NCBI GenBank assembly: GCA_947378785.1
Contig: CANCLK010000010.1
Coordinates: 1-58,294, forward strand
DNA: 58,294 bases
DNA from: Comamonadaceae bacterium
GTDB lineage: Bacteria; Pseudomonadota; Gammaproteobacteria; Burkholderiales; Burkholderiaceae_C
Reading direction: 5' to 3'
Position 1 is the first letter of the stretch; each line of letters starts with the position of its first letter. The notes under the pieces were generated by a model. The model saw only the letters and a program-made list of their open reading frames with translations, did not search any database and had not been told where the DNA came from. Positions 17,370-27,084 of the stretch are shown one piece after another. The translations under genes were made by a program, and so were the position numbers.

Positions 17370-18761
17370 TTAGTCCACTTCGCGGTCCAACGGGTCCATC
17401 GGATCGATGGGAATCAGCCGGGCAGATTCGACTTCGGGCAGTGCCTCGACCTGGCGCAGGGCCTTGCCCATGACACGACTGCGCTGCTCCGCACTGTTCA
17501 AGGTATTCAACACCGTCTCAGTCTGCGACTTCACCTTGGCCAGCACGTCACCGAACTTTCCGAACTCGGTTTTAACAGCACCCAGCACTTGCCAAACCTC
17601 GCTTGAGCGCTTCTCCAAGGCCAACGTTCTGAACCCCATTTGCAGGGAGTTGAGCATCGCCAGCAAGGTGGTTGGCCCCGCCAGAACGACGCGGTGATCC
17701 CGCTGCAGCGACTCCATTAATCCGGGACGCCGCAACACTTCGGCATACAAGCCTTCGGTGGGCAAAAACAAAATCGCAAAGTCGGTGGTGTAAGGCGGTT
17801 CGATGTACTTCTCACTGATCGATTTGGCTTCTAGGCGGATACGCAACTCCAGCGCTTTGCCAGCCACGTCAGCACTCGCAGCGTCGGCGCGCTGCTGAGC
17901 ATCCAGCAGGCGCTCATAATCTTCATTTGGAAATTTGGCGTCAATCGGCAACCACAGCGGTTCGCCTGAGTCGCTGCGGCCGGGCAACTTGATGGCGAAA
18001 TCCACCGTGTTCTTACCGCCGGGACGGGTCGCAATTTGTGCAGCGTATTGGTCTACTGTGAAGACTTGCTCAAGCAAAGCAGCCAGCTGCGCTTCACCAA
18101 AAATGCCCCGCGTTTTGACATTGGTCAGCAAGTGCTTGAGGTCGCCCACGCCTTGCGCCAGACTTTGCATTTCGCCCAAGCCCTTGTGCACTTGCTCAAG
18201 CCTGTCGGCAACTTGCTTGAAGCTTTCGCCAAGCCGGGTTTCAAGCGTTGCCTGCAGTTTTTCGTCGACCGTTGCCCGCATCTGATCCAGCTTTTTCTCA
18301 TTGCCCTCCTGCAAGGCCGTGAGCCGCTGCTCAACCACCAAGCGCACTTCGCCGAGCTTGCGCTCGTTACCCTCAGAGACCAAGCGCAATTGTTCGTTCA
18401 AGCCATCAGAAAAGCGCTGCAGCGCCTCAGACACCTGCTGCTGCATGGCGCCCAGTTGCATTCGAAAGGAATCGATCTGCTCGTTTTGCGTGCGCGCCAC
18501 ATCGCCCGACTGGACCAGTAACGCCTGCTGAAAAAGCGACAGGCCCTGGGTCAGTTCGGCACGGGTGCCGCGCGCACTGGTTTGCACCTCCGTGCGCAGT
18601 TCACGCTCCAATCGCTCGTTGGCCGAGGCCAGACTGGCCAGTTCGATCGACACGTTTTTCGACCCGTCTGGTCGCGCACGCAGTTGGAGCACGAGCAAGG
18701 TCAGCAGCAACAAAACACTGATGACAGTCAGCACCAACCACCACACAAACACATCCGACAT
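17370..18761 (-). CDS. rmuC: DNA recombination protein RmuC
   Basis: The 463-residue protein has an N-terminal membrane anchor (about residues 5-26), a long coiled-coil stretch to about 210 with repeated Gln/Glu/Leu heptads, and the RmuC nuclease-like domain containing RGIFGEAQLAALLEQV, KNTVDFAIKLPG and LPIDAKFPNEDY. The aspartate and lysine of IDAKFP belong to the restriction-endonuclease-like core. RmuC limits inversion at short inverted repeats in E. coli. Length and layout are normal. Confidence 0.93.
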   Translation of the reverse strand: MSDVFVWWLVLTVISVLLLLTLLVLQLRARPDGSKNVSIELASLASANERLERELRTEVQTSARGTRAELTQGLSLFQQALLVQSGDVARTQNEQIDSFRMQLGAMQQQVSEALQRFSDGLNEQLRLVSEGNERKLGEVRLVVEQRLTALQEGNEKKLDQMRATVDEKLQATLETRLGESFKQVADRLEQVHKGLGEMQSLAQGVGDLKHLLTNVKTRGIFGEAQLAALLEQVFTVDQYAAQIATRPGGKNTVDFAIKLPGRSDSGEPLWLPIDAKFPNEDYERLLDAQQRADAASADVAGKALELRIRLEAKSISEKYIEPPYTTDFAILFLPTEGLYAEVLRRPGLMESLQRDHRVVLAGPTTLLAMLNSLQMGFRTLALEKRSSEVWQVLGAVKTEFGKFGDVLAKVKSQTETVLNTLNSAEQRSRVMGKALRQVEALPEVESARLIPIDPMDPLDREVD

Positions 18762-18812
18762 GAAGACCCTTACGAAAATTTCTACGCGCTAGCGCACCAA
18801 CTCAATAGTGAC

Positions 18813-19799
18813 TTACTGGCGAGCCAGAACGGCAGCATTGAGTGGCGTGAGCGGTGGCTTTCCAGCAAAAAAGGCAATCAGATTGTCAGCCGCTAACGCA
18901 GCCATGGCGAGCCGTGTCGGAATGGTAGAGCTGGCGATGTGCGGGGTCAACACCACGTTCGGCACTTGCAGCAGATCAGGGTGCACCTTGGGTTCCCCCT
19001 CAAACACATCCAGCCCCGCGGCTGCAATGACTTTGTTTTTCAGCGCTTTGGCCAAAGCCGCGTCATCGACAATGCCGCCGCGAGCGATGTTCACCAACGT
19101 TGCCGTTGGCTTCATCTGCGCCAGCTCAGCCGCGCCAATGGTGTGATGCGATGCCGCGGAATAAGGCAGCACCAACACCACGTGGTCAGCAGTTTTCAGC
19201 AGCTCTTCTTTGCTGACATAGCGCGCTTTGCACTCCGCTTCAAGCGCCGCATCAAGGCGCGAACGGTTGTGGTAAATCACTTTCATGCCAAAGCCGTGCG
19301 CACCGCGCTTGGCAATGCCTTGGCCAATTCGGCCCATGCCCAAAATGCCAAGTGTCGAACCATGAATATCGGAACCGGCAAACATATCAAAACTCCATTT
19401 GGTCCACTGGCCGGCACGCAAATAATGCTCGCTTTCGGTGAGGCGGCGGGCCGTTGCCATGATCAGCGCAAAGCCAAAGTCTGCGGTGGTTTCAGTCAGT
19501 ACATCAGGCGCATTGGTGGCCAGCACGCCCGCAGCGGTCATGGCATCGATGTCAAAGTTGTTGTAACCCACAGCCATGTTGGCGCATATTTTCAGGTCAG
19601 GGCAAGCCGCCAACACTTCTGCGTCAATGCGATCACCGCCAGTCGTGAAAGCACCGTGTTTACCTTTCAGATGCTCGATCAGATCGGCCTTCGACCATGA
19701 AGCGTCAGCCTGATTCGATTCGACATCGAAATGCTGCGACAAGCGGTCAATGATTTCGGGGAAAACAGCGCGTGCGACCAGAATTTTAGGTTGGCTCAT
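18813..19799 (-). CDS. D-2-hydroxyacid dehydrogenase (glyoxylate/hydroxypyruvate/2-ketogluconate reductase type)
   Basis: This 328-residue enzyme has the NAD(P)-binding motif GMGRIGQG (154-161). The catalytic triad of the family is R240 (NIARGG), E269 (FEGEP) and H287 (TPHIASS). It reduces 2-ketoacids such as glyoxylate, hydroxypyruvate or 2-ketogluconate to D-2-hydroxyacids. YHNRS after the second strand gives N178-R179 near the cofactor ribose, which favours NADPH and the GhrB/TkrA branch. The exact substrate is not determined. Confidence 0.88.
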   Translation of the reverse strand: MSQPKILVARAVFPEIIDRLSQHFDVESNQADASWSKADLIEHLKGKHGAFTTGGDRIDAEVLAACPDLKICANMAVGYNNFDIDAMTAAGVLATNAPDVLTETTADFGFALIMATARRLTESEHYLRAGQWTKWSFDMFAGSDIHGSTLGILGMGRIGQGIAKRGAHGFGMKVIYHNRSRLDAALEAECKARYVSKEELLKTADHVVLVLPYSAASHHTIGAAELAQMKPTATLVNIARGGIVDDAALAKALKNKVIAAAGLDVFEGEPKVHPDLLQVPNVVLTPHIASSTIPTRLAMAALAADNLIAFFAGKPPLTPLNAAVLARQ

Positions 19800-19844
19800 T
19801 GGGATATCCAGACAGTTGAATTAAAAATAAAGTGGCGACATCGG

Positions 19845-21254
19845 TCAGCGAAACCAGATGAGGCTCATCACGATGAACAATGGCACCAGAATCACGCATG
19901 ACCAAGCCATGTAACCAAAGAAACTTGGCATGCGGATGCCCCTGTCTTCAGCGATTGCCTTGACCATGAGGTTGGGCGCATTGCCAATGTAAGTGTTTGC
20001 GCCCATGAAAACAGCGCCAGCTGAGATGGCCGCCAACGTGGGTGCCAGCGTCGTCATCAATACCGCAGGGTCGCCGCCAGCGGTGTTGAAAAACACCAGA
20101 TACGTGGGCGCGTTGTCAAGGAAAGAACTCAGCACGCCAGTGGCCCAAAAATACATCATCGGATCAGGTTGGCCATCCGCGCGCGTCACGGCCGAAACGA
20201 CCGCACCGAAAGGTCCGCTGACGCCGGCCTTGAGCATTGCGATGACAGGGATGATGGTGAGAAAAATACCCGCAAACAACTTGGCCACTTCGAGCATCGG
20301 CCCCCACGAAAATTGGTTGTCGGCATGCACACTGTTGGCCGTGATTTTCAAAGACAGCAAGGTCACCAACACCAAGCCAACGTCACGCACCAGTCCGGGC
20401 AAGCCCACATCGGTGCCCATGACATTGAAAGCCACCGGTGACTTCCAAAATCCACTAAGCAAGACCAGCGCCACCACCGCGCCGAGCAAGCCAAAATTGG
20501 CAGCGCCGTTAAAACCAAAGCGCCGCATGTCTGGCGAAGGGTCCACTGGCAAGACGCCTTCACGTTTGTAAAACCAAGTGTCGAGCACGAAGAAAATGCT
20601 CAGCAAGCTAATGACCATGAACAGCGTCTCGGGCAAGATGTGTTTGACGGTCCAGAAGAAATCAACGCCCTTCAAGAAGCCCAGAAAGAGCGGTGGATCG
20701 CCAAGCGGTGTCAACGAACCACCGGCATTGGAAACGATGAAGATGAAGAACACAATCACGTGAGCCCGGCTCTGACGGTTGTTGTTCGCGCTGATCAGCG
20801 GCCGCAACATCAGCATAGACGCACCCGTTGTCCCCATAAAGCTAGCCAACACCGCACCAATGGCCAAGATGCCCGTGTTCAGCCCTGGGCTGCCGTTCAG
20901 GTTGCCGCGGATATGAATGCCGCCAGCCACTGTGAACAATGCAGTCAATAAAACAATGAAGGGAATGTATTCGGCAAGCAGCGCATGCGCCAAGTTGACG
21001 CTGGCTGCCGTGGCACCGAAGCTGAACCCAAACGGCACGAAAAATGCCAACGCCCAAGCAGCAGAAATCTTGCCGTAATGATGATGCCAAATCTGTGGCA
21101 AAAGCAAAGGCATGACGGCAATGGACAACAAAATTCCGGCAAAGGGCAGCCCCCACCAAACTGACAGCTGACTGCCGTCAAAGTCGGCAGCCCACGACAA
21201 AGCCGGAGACACCCCCAGAAATACCAATAAGACAACGCGCCGTAAAAATTTCAC
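19845..21254 (-). CDS. nhaD: NhaD-type sodium:proton antiporter
   Basis: The 469-residue membrane protein has an apparent signal peptide followed by about twelve hydrophobic segments of the ion-transporter (arsenite/Na+/citrate) superfamily. Typical segments are SNAGGSLTPLGDPPLFLGFL in the first half, SSFLDNAPTYLVFFNTAGG, and FMGANTYIGNAPNLMVKAI near the end, each with conserved polar residues inside the membrane. NhaD-type antiporters expel Na+ or Li+ in exchange for protons. The family name is firm; the physiological cation is inferred. Confidence 0.85.
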   Translation of the reverse strand: MKFLRRVVLLVFLGVSPALSWAADFDGSQLSVWWGLPFAGILLSIAVMPLLLPQIWHHHYGKISAAWALAFFVPFGFSFGATAASVNLAHALLAEYIPFIVLLTALFTVAGGIHIRGNLNGSPGLNTGILAIGAVLASFMGTTGASMLMLRPLISANNNRQSRAHVIVFFIFIVSNAGGSLTPLGDPPLFLGFLKGVDFFWTVKHILPETLFMVISLLSIFFVLDTWFYKREGVLPVDPSPDMRRFGFNGAANFGLLGAVVALVLLSGFWKSPVAFNVMGTDVGLPGLVRDVGLVLVTLLSLKITANSVHADNQFSWGPMLEVAKLFAGIFLTIIPVIAMLKAGVSGPFGAVVSAVTRADGQPDPMMYFWATGVLSSFLDNAPTYLVFFNTAGGDPAVLMTTLAPTLAAISAGAVFMGANTYIGNAPNLMVKAIAEDRGIRMPSFFGYMAWSCVILVPLFIVMSLIWFR

Positions 21255-21332
21255 AAATATCTCCCTTTTTTATAGCTTGTCGCGATTGATGTAGGCCGGC
21301 TGCTTAGGCTCTGGGCTTAACCCTGAGCGCCG

Positions 21333-22520
21333 TCACTCGATCTCAAAAACTTGTCGCAAGTACGCCAAGTATTTCACGTCATCGCACATATTTTTCGACG
21401 GTGTGTCAGACACCTTGGCCACCGGTTGCCCATTGCACTGGACCATCTTGATAACAATCTGCAACGGCTCATAGCCCAAGTCGTTGGTCAGGTTGGTGCC
21501 TATGCCAAAGGCCAATTGGCAACGCCCTTTGAACTGGCGGTACAGCTCAATGGTTTTGGGAACTGTCAAACCGTCACTAAAGATAAGCGTCTTGGTGCGC
21601 GGGTCGACACGGTTGATGAGGTAATGCTGAATCAATCGCTCACCCCATGCAAAAGGATCTCCACTGTCATGGCGGGCGCCGTCGAAGAGCTTGCAAAAGT
21701 ACATATCGAAATCACGCAGAAATGCGCTCATGCCGTACACGTCACTCAGCGCAATACCCAGGTCGCCACGATATTCGCGGGCCCAAGATTCGAAGGCGAA
21801 TACTTGGCTGTCGCGCAACCGTGGCCCTAGCGCTTGGCAGGCCTGCAAGAATTCGTGGGCCATGGTACCCAGTGGGGTCAAGCCCAGCTTCATGGCAAAC
21901 AGCACGTTGCTGGTGCCGGCAATCTGCCCGGCCGTCCCCGTGCCGAGACGCGCGGTCAGGGTGCGCAACACCTCTTCGTGCCAAGCCCGGCTAAAGCGCC
22001 TTCGGGTCCCGTAATCGGCGATCTTCAACGCACTCAAGCCTTCGCCTTTGAGTTGCTCGATCTTCACGTCCAACCGCCGTCGGCCCTCCATGACGTCGGG
22101 CAGTTTCTGGGTGTTCCGAAAGTACACCTCATTGATGATGGCGAGTATCGGAATTTCAAATGGGATGGTGTGTAACCAAGGCCCTTTGATCGACACCTCA
22201 ATCTCACCCGACGGCAAGGCCGTGACGGTGATGTATTTTTCATTCAGCCTGAACAGCCCCAAAAAATCCACGAAGTCGCTCTTGATGAAGCGCATGGATT
22301 GCAGATAGGTCAACTCGGCGTCTTGAAAACGCAAGCTGCACAAGGCACGAATTTCCTCACGTATTTCATTCACCATCGGCGCCAGCGGACTGACGCCTTG
22401 ACTGGTTGCGTTACGACACTGAAAACGGTACTCGACTTGCGCACCCGGAAATTGGTGCAGCACGACCTGCATCATGGTGAACTTGTACAGATCGGTGTCG
22501 AGCAAACTGGTGATGATCAT
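21333..22520 (-). CDS. pncB: Nicotinate phosphoribosyltransferase
   Basis: This 395-residue enzyme of NAD salvage makes nicotinate mononucleotide from nicotinate and PRPP with ATP use. The opening [21 protein letters not shown] is diagnostic, followed by [35 protein letters not shown] with AHEFLQ (the histidine is the likely phosphorylated residue), and [14 protein letters not shown]. Full length for the bacterial PncB type. No other NAD salvage gene is adjacent. Confidence 0.95.
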   Translation of the reverse strand: MIITSLLDTDLYKFTMMQVVLHQFPGAQVEYRFQCRNATSQGVSPLAPMVNEIREEIRALCSLRFQDAELTYLQSMRFIKSDFVDFLGLFRLNEKYITVTALPSGEIEVSIKGPWLHTIPFEIPILAIINEVYFRNTQKLPDVMEGRRRLDVKIEQLKGEGLSALKIADYGTRRRFSRAWHEEVLRTLTARLGTGTAGQIAGTSNVLFAMKLGLTPLGTMAHEFLQACQALGPRLRDSQVFAFESWAREYRGDLGIALSDVYGMSAFLRDFDMYFCKLFDGARHDSGDPFAWGERLIQHYLINRVDPRTKTLIFSDGLTVPKTIELYRQFKGRCQLAFGIGTNLTNDLGYEPLQIVIKMVQCNGQPVAKVSDTPSKNMCDDVKYLAYLRQVFEIE

Positions 22521-22595
22521 GCTTGGGGCAGCACCGCGACTGAGCGCGGCTGGGTCTGCAAAAGTGGGCCTTGTATCGGTGACGCGGTGAAACGA

Positions 22596-22946
22596 TCAGC
22601 CGAGGAAGTCGACTTCGAACAACAGCGTCGCATTCGGTGGAATCACGCCACCAGCACCGCGCGCGCCGTAGCCCAGTTCGGCAGGAATAACCAAGCGACG
22701 CGTGCCGCCGACCGACATACCCTGGACGCCTTCATCCCACCCACGAATGACTTGGCCGGCACCGAGCGAGAAAACAAATGGCTCACCGCGGTCTTTGCTG
22801 GAATCAAATTTAGCGCCTTGCACGCCGTCGTTGAACAGCCAGCCAGTGTAATGAACACTGACGTTTTGGCCCGCTTTGGCGATGGCACCGGTGCCCAGAA
22901 CGGTGTCTTCGTATTGGAGGCCGGAGGGATTGGTGGTCATGGTCAT
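22596..22946 (-). CDS. FKBP-type peptidyl-prolyl isomerase, cytoplasmic single domain
   Basis: The 116-residue product is one FKBP domain: VHYTGWLFNDGVQGAKFDSS, FVFSLGAGQVIRGWDEGVQG, RRLVIPAELGYGARGAGGVI and PPNATLLFEVDFL contain the usual active-site residues (Y, F, D, V-I, W, Y, F). No signal peptide is evident, so it should act in the cytoplasm. The frame is open to an ATG at 22979, but 22946 (MTMTTNPSGLQYED) gives the usual family length. No strong ribosome-binding site decides between starts. Confidence 0.9.
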   Translation of the reverse strand: MTMTTNPSGLQYEDTVLGTGAIAKAGQNVSVHYTGWLFNDGVQGAKFDSSKDRGEPFVFSLGAGQVIRGWDEGVQGMSVGGTRRLVIPAELGYGARGAGGVIPPNATLLFEVDFLG

Positions 22947-23048
22947 GGAAGAAGCTTTCAAAGGAAGATAAAGAGACAAAAAAATAGGGGCGATAAGGAA
23001 GTCACAGGACAGCCCCTGACTTTACCCTCAACCAGCGCCCGTTATGGG

Positions 23049-23771
23049 TCACTTCACCCAAGATGAGAAGTCTTCCGCACTGACGCGAGGCGTGTGAAAA
23101 GTGTTCACCAAGGCCGACTCGTCGGCATAGCCCAGCGCCATGCCGCAGACCAGCATTTCGTCGGCGCTCGCACCAATGTGCGGCAGGATGATCTTTGCAA
23201 ACCCATTCCAAGCGGCTTGTGGGCAGGTTTGCAGGCCATGGCCACGGGCGGCCACCATGATGCTCTGCAGAAACATGCCGTAATCGAGCAAACTTCCCCG
23301 GTTCAGGACTCGGTCAATCGTGAACATGAGGCCCACCGGCGCATCAAAAAAACGGTAGTTGCGCTGGTGCTGGGCGTGCATCTTGTCTTTGTCACCCTTG
23401 CCTATACCGAGCAAGCCGTAAAGGCCCCAGCCGTTTTCACGCCGTCTGTCGATGTAAGGCGATACCCATTTTTCTGGGTAGTACTCGTACTCTTCTTTGT
23501 ACTGGGCGCCGAGTTCCGGGTTGGCTCGGATCGCATCATGCGCGGTGCAAACCTGGCTGACCAGCGCATCGCGGCTAGCGCCCTGCAAAACATAGACTTT
23601 CCAGGGCTGGGTGTTGGCGCCCGATGGAGCGCGGCTGGCGACCTCCAGCAAGTGCATGATGATTTGCCGATCTACGGCTTGAGGCAAAAATGCGCGTGCC
23701 GACATGCGGCTGGTGATGGCTAGATCGACCGGGTTCACGGACTGAATGGTATTTTCAGGGCTGGTACTCAC
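23049..23771 (-). CDS. Nitroreductase family flavoenzyme
   Basis: About 240 residues with the nitroreductase FMN pattern: SRMSARAFLPQAVDRQIIMHLLE, RAPSGANTQPWKVYVL for flavin binding, and the late GMALGYADE segment with the C-terminal helix. These enzymes reduce quinones, nitroaromatics or enones with NAD(P)H. The open frame extends upstream to 23840, but that would overlap the next gene; the GTG at 23771 is chosen because it avoids overlap and leaves a normal N-terminus. The start is uncertain. The substrate cannot be inferred. Confidence 0.85.
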   Translation of the reverse strand: MSTSPENTIQSVNPVDLAITSRMSARAFLPQAVDRQIIMHLLEVASRAPSGANTQPWKVYVLQGASRDALVSQVCTAHDAIRANPELGAQYKEEYEYYPEKWVSPYIDRRRENGWGLYGLLGIGKGDKDKMHAQHQRNYRFFDAPVGLMFTIDRVLNRGSLLDYGMFLQSIMVAARGHGLQTCPQAAWNGFAKIILPHIGASADEMLVCGMALGYADESALVNTFHTPRVSAEDFSSWVK

Positions 23772-23799
23772 TTGAGGCTGTCCAATCTTGGTGGGTTGA

Positions 23800-24165
23800 T
23801 TAACGCAAACGAATTTCCAAAATTTCGAACTCCAGTGCATCGCGGTAAGTTCTGGCCTCGCGCAGGGCGAGGTGCAGCAGAATTTTGGGTGCGTGGGCCT
23901 TGACCACGCGTGGCAGCAACAAGCCGATGGCGATCAGCGGCAAGCCAGCCCAGGTATAGCCCGACCAGCTGAGCGCGGTGCCAAGACCGATGATGGGCAG
24001 CGCAATACCGACGATGAACAGCCTGTGCTTGATGTACTTTTGCGCCTTTTCTGGATTCACGATCAAGCTAAAACGACCGGCAGGCAGTCCCGTACAAAAC
24101 TCTTGATGAGTCACCTCTACTTGGCGACCCGCGTCAGATGGGGTTTCATGGGGTGTATCGGGCAT
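23800..24165 (-). CDS. DUF2244-like small membrane protein, function unknown
   Basis: The 121-residue protein has two adjacent hydrophobic segments (roughly HRLFIVGIALPIIGLGTAL and AGLPLIAIGLLLPRVV) with charged ends. I do not recognise a characterised family with certainty; the layout of two helices with a conserved-looking basic C-terminal segment resembles DUF2244-type inner-membrane proteins. The frame continues upstream to a GTG at 24231; the ATG at 24165 is chosen as the more ordinary start. It lies between the nitroreductase and HDAC-like genes on the same strand. Confidence 0.6.
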   Translation of the reverse strand: MPDTPHETPSDAGRQVEVTHQEFCTGLPAGRFSLIVNPEKAQKYIKHRLFIVGIALPIIGLGTALSWSGYTWAGLPLIAIGLLLPRVVKAHAPKILLHLALREARTYRDALEFEILEIRLR

Positions 24166-24234
24166 GCTTGAATTTGTCTCGCTGGCTTTTTTATAGTTGG
24201 GTGCCTGTTGCGCACCGTGAATGTGTTGCACATC

Positions 24235-25200
24235 TTATGCTGTGATGTATTGCCACTGCTGCCAGTACGCCAACGCCACCTTGTACGTGTTCATTTGCAC
24301 CTGCACGGTTTCATCGATATTGACGCCGTAACCGCCGGCCATCGCCATGGCCAGCGGTATCCGGCGCTGCCAAGCCCAGTCAAAAACCTGCCGCTCGCGG
24401 GCCTCTAGGCCCTCAAAACTCAAGCTCAAGCGACCTAATCGGTCACCCTTAAACGGGTCGGCTCCCGCCAGATAAATCACCAGCCCCGGTTGAAACCGTT
24501 GGTCCATGACGGCAAGCGCGTGCTGGAGGGCCTGCAGGTAATCGTGGTCGTTGCAGCGGTCTGGCAAATCAATATCCAGATCACTCAAGGCCTTGCGAAA
24601 GGGGAAATTGTTTTTCCCATGCATGGACAAGGTGAAAACGCTGGCATCGTCCCGGAAAATGTCAGCCGTGCCATTGCCTTGGTGAACATCCAGGTCAATG
24701 ATGGCCACCTTGAGGGCCGGCCGCTGACGGCCATGTCGGCGAGCCCATTCGGCTTGCATCAGCCGGGCCGCCACGGCCGCATCGTTGAAGACGCAATAGC
24801 CGCCGCCTTTGTCAGCGCTGGCGTGGTGGGTGCCGCCGGCCATGTTGGCGGCCACACCCTCGGGCTTTCCGGGTGCGCCTTCATGCAGACCCAGCGCGAT
24901 CCGGGCAGCCGCGATGGTGGCACCCGCAGATCGGCGTGAGCGCTCGACCATCTCCAGACTCCACGGAAAACCGATCTCGCGCATGGCAACAGCTGGCAAT
25001 TCGCCGCAAACCACCGCACTGATGTAACCCGGACTGTGTGCCAACGCCAATTCCCCATCTGTGGCGCTGGGCGCTTCAGCCATGACCACAGCAGGCAGCT
25101 CACTGGCCATGCGATGGCGCAATCGCGCGTATTTCTCCATGGGGAATCGATGCCCATCAGGCAGCGGCAACACAAAATGATCAGCGTAAAAAGCGTGCAA
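24235..25200 (-). CDS. Histone-deacetylase-like amidohydrolase
   Basis: This 321-residue member of the class II HDAC/acetoin-utilisation/acetylpolyamine amidohydrolase superfamily has the paired histidines H125-H126 (GGTHHASADKGGGYCVFND) and the zinc ligands D171 and H173 (IDLDVHQGNGT). The third zinc aspartate lies in LAGADPFKGDRLG, and AGGYG lies near the end. Bacterial members deacetylate small amines or lysines. PHB-related phasin lies next to it but transcribed the other way, so no functional link is claimed. Confidence 0.88.
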   Translation of the reverse strand: MHAFYADHFVLPLPDGHRFPMEKYARLRHRMASELPAVVMAEAPSATDGELALAHSPGYISAVVCGELPAVAMREIGFPWSLEMVERSRRSAGATIAAARIALGLHEGAPGKPEGVAANMAGGTHHASADKGGGYCVFNDAAVAARLMQAEWARRHGRQRPALKVAIIDLDVHQGNGTADIFRDDASVFTLSMHGKNNFPFRKALSDLDIDLPDRCNDHDYLQALQHALAVMDQRFQPGLVIYLAGADPFKGDRLGRLSLSFEGLEARERQVFDWAWQRRIPLAMAMAGGYGVNIDETVQVQMNTYKVALAYWQQWQYITA

Positions 25201-25343
25201 GATAAATCGATCGTGACGAGGAAATGGAATACTCCGCAGCTCTCTATTGTGGCTTGAGGCCGCCAGTTAGCCAGAGCGAACGACGGGCTTTTAAGCCCTG
25301 AAACGCCCAGTTTGCGCGGCCTAGAGGCGCACATCTAAAATGG

Positions 25344-25415
25344 TGCATTGCAGCAAAAAAGGCTTGCAATCACCATTTCAACTCATATACTTCTGGTCAT
25401 GTTGCAGTGCAGCAA
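25344..25415 (+). promoter_or_regulatory. Repeated TGCA-rich operator candidates upstream of the phasin gene
   Basis: TGCATTGCAGCAA (25344-25356) and TGCAGTGCAGCAA (25403-25415) differ at one base of 13 and are 59 bases apart. TGCA-rich sites of this kind are known as binding sites for PhaR, the repressor of phasin genes, so these may be PhaR operators. The second also contains the near-palindrome TTGCAGTGCAGCAA. The remaining part of the 281-base gap holds no visible gene. Confidence 0.5.
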
Positions 25416-25481
25416 TCTATGGCTCCGGTAGCCTTTTGATTCAGCAGAGCAACTATTTTTTAACTCACAGGAGATTTGAAT

Positions 25482-26027
25482 ATGTTGACCGCTGAACAAG
25501 TTATGACTTCCCAAAAAGCTTCGTTGGAAACCCTTTTTGGCCTGACCAGCAAGGCTTTTGAAGGTATTGAAAAATTGGTCGAGCTGAATGTACAGGCGTC
25601 CAAAGCCGCTTTGGCTGAAACCGCGAACCAGACCCAAGCGCTGATGGGCGTGAAAGACGCACAAGAACTGTTGGCTATGCAAGCCGGTCTGATGCAGCCA
25701 TTGGCTGAGAAAACCGCCGCTTACAGCCGTCATCTGTATGACATCGCCACCGGTACCAGCGCAGAGCTCAGCAAAGCTCTGGAAGGCCAAGCCACTGAAG
25801 CCCAAGCCAAATTCATGGGCTTGGTTGATGGTGCCGCTAAAAACGCACCTGCCGGTTCTGAAACTGCCATGGCTGTCATGAAAAGCGCTGTCGCCGCTGC
25901 CAACAACGCATTTGAGTCGGTTCAAAAAGCCGTCAAACAAGCGACCGACATGGCTGAAGCCAACTTCACCGCTGTGAGCAACACCGCGGTCAACGCGGCT
26001 AAAGCACCCGTTGCCAAAAAGCGTTAA
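25482..26027 (+). CDS. phaP: Phasin family protein (polyhydroxyalkanoate granule-associated)
   Basis: The 181-residue product is alanine-rich, helical and without signal or membrane segments. It has the phasin pattern [26 protein letters not shown], then [20 protein letters not shown]. The C-terminal tail [11 protein letters not shown] is lysine/alanine-rich, as in many phasins. Phasins coat PHB granules and control their number and size. A strong ribosome site CAGGAGA lies eight bases before the ATG at 25482. The TGCA-rich repeats upstream and a strong terminator downstream make it a single-gene unit. Confidence 0.93.
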   Translation: MLTAEQVMTSQKASLETLFGLTSKAFEGIEKLVELNVQASKAALAETANQTQALMGVKDAQELLAMQAGLMQPLAEKTAAYSRHLYDIATGTSAELSKALEGQATEAQAKFMGLVDGAAKNAPAGSETAMAVMKSAVAAANNAFESVQKAVKQATDMAEANFTAVSNTAVNAAKAPVAKKR

Positions 26028-26085
26028 TTTTCATTGAGTTGTCTCCTCGGGTCCTCGGCAAACCTCGCGTTTCCAGACCCGTTTT

Positions 26086-26112
26086 AAAGCCCGCCTTGTG
26101 CGGGCTTTTTTT
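26086..26112 (+). terminator. Intrinsic terminator of the phasin gene
   Basis: AAAGCCCGC and GCGGGCTTT pair as nine bases around CTTGT, followed by a run of T. It lies 59 bases after the phasin stop codon and just before the convergent patatin gene. Confidence 0.9.
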
Positions 26113-26127
26113 GTGCCATTGACTGAA

Positions 26128-27084
26128 CTAGCGCAGCGCTACCGAAGCCGCATCCAGCTTCAACCTTAGCGCTGGCAGCGCCGCGAGCATGGCCGCCCTG
26201 CCCGCTTCAATGGCTTTCAGTCGGGCCGAGAAATCCGCACTTTTGAGCCCCACCAACGAAGGACGGATGATGATGTCGGCGTCTTTGAGTTCGTGTTGGT
26301 TGATGCTTCTGCCCATGATCGAAAAGGTTTGCAGCAAGATCTGCAAGGTGTCGTTGGCGGTGTTCTCCTCGGGTACGGTCGAGATGTCGACCGCGATCAC
26401 CAGTTCTGCCCCCATTTGGCGGGTGAAACGCACCGGCACCGGTGCCACCAAACCGCCATCCACATAGTCGCGCCCACTGATCCGCACTGGCACAAACACG
26501 CCCGGTACAGCACTCGACGCGCGCACTGCCGTCCCGGTGTCACCGCGTCGAAACAGCATCGCCTGACCATTGCCAAGATCGGTCGCTACGACACCCAACG
26601 GAATGCTCATTTGATCAAGCAATCGACCGCCGACAGCTTCATTCACATAGCGGCCTAGCGCGTCGCCGCGAAACATACCGCGCCCGACCAAGGGCAGCAT
26701 CCAGTCGGTGATGGCGACCTCCTCAATCGCCAAGGCGGCTTTTTGCAACTCGGCACTGGACTTTCCACTGGCATATAGCGCCGCGACCAAGCTTCCAGCC
26801 GATGTGCCCACAACGTACGAGGGCCGTAAGCCAGCCTCCTCCAACACGGCAATGACACCAACGTGCGCGAAGCCCTTGGCTGCGCCGCCCCCCAGCGCCA
26901 AGCCGATGCGAGGGACACGCGTGCTCACCAACGGGGAGGTCTCTGGCACTGCAGACCCACCACCCAAGCCGGCGCAGCCTGCCAAGATCAGAGGGAAAAG
27001 CATGGCGAGCCACCATCCTTTGCCGCTTATGGCTGTACAGCCCTTGCCTGCAGCTTTATTTTTATAAAACTTATTGAGAACCAT
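26128..27084 (-). CDS. Patatin-like phospholipase lipoprotein (RssA-like)
   Basis: The protein has the patatin catalytic layout: glycine-rich oxyanion loop LALGGGAAKGFAHVG, nucleophile serine in GTSAGS, and the catalytic aspartate in YVDGGLVAPVP. These form the Ser-Asp dyad of patatin lipases. The N-terminus has a hydrophobic stretch ending in the lipobox LAGC, so it is probably an outer-membrane or periplasmic lipoprotein. The start is uncertain: the open frame reaches 27123, but upstream codons would overlap the Fur-like site, so the ATG at 27084 (lipobox cysteine at residue 37) is chosen. An ATG at 27003 would leave too short a signal peptide. Confidence 0.82.
   Translation of the reverse strand: MVLNKFYKNKAAGKGCTAISGKGWWLAMLFPLILAGCAGLGGGSAVPETSPLVSTRVPRIGLALGGGAAKGFAHVGVIAVLEEAGLRPSYVVGTSAGSLVAALYASGKSSAELQKAALAIEEVAITDWMLPLVGRGMFRGDALGRYVNEAVGGRLLDQMSIPLGVVATDLGNGQAMLFRRGDTGTAVRASSAVPGVFVPVRISGRDYVDGGLVAPVPVRFTRQMGAELVIAVDISTVPEENTANDTLQILLQTFSIMGRSINQHELKDADIIIRPSLVGLKSADFSARLKAIEAGRAAMLAALPALRLKLDAASVALR

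Noticed and set aside
18939..19700. 253-residue plus-strand frame inside the 2-hydroxyacid dehydrogenase gene
   Set aside because: Fully antisense to a gene with a complete catalytic triad; composition is an echo of that gene.
22299..23066. 255-residue plus-strand frame across pncB, FKBP and nitroreductase genes
   Set aside because: Covers parts of three real minus-strand genes and has no recognisable domain.
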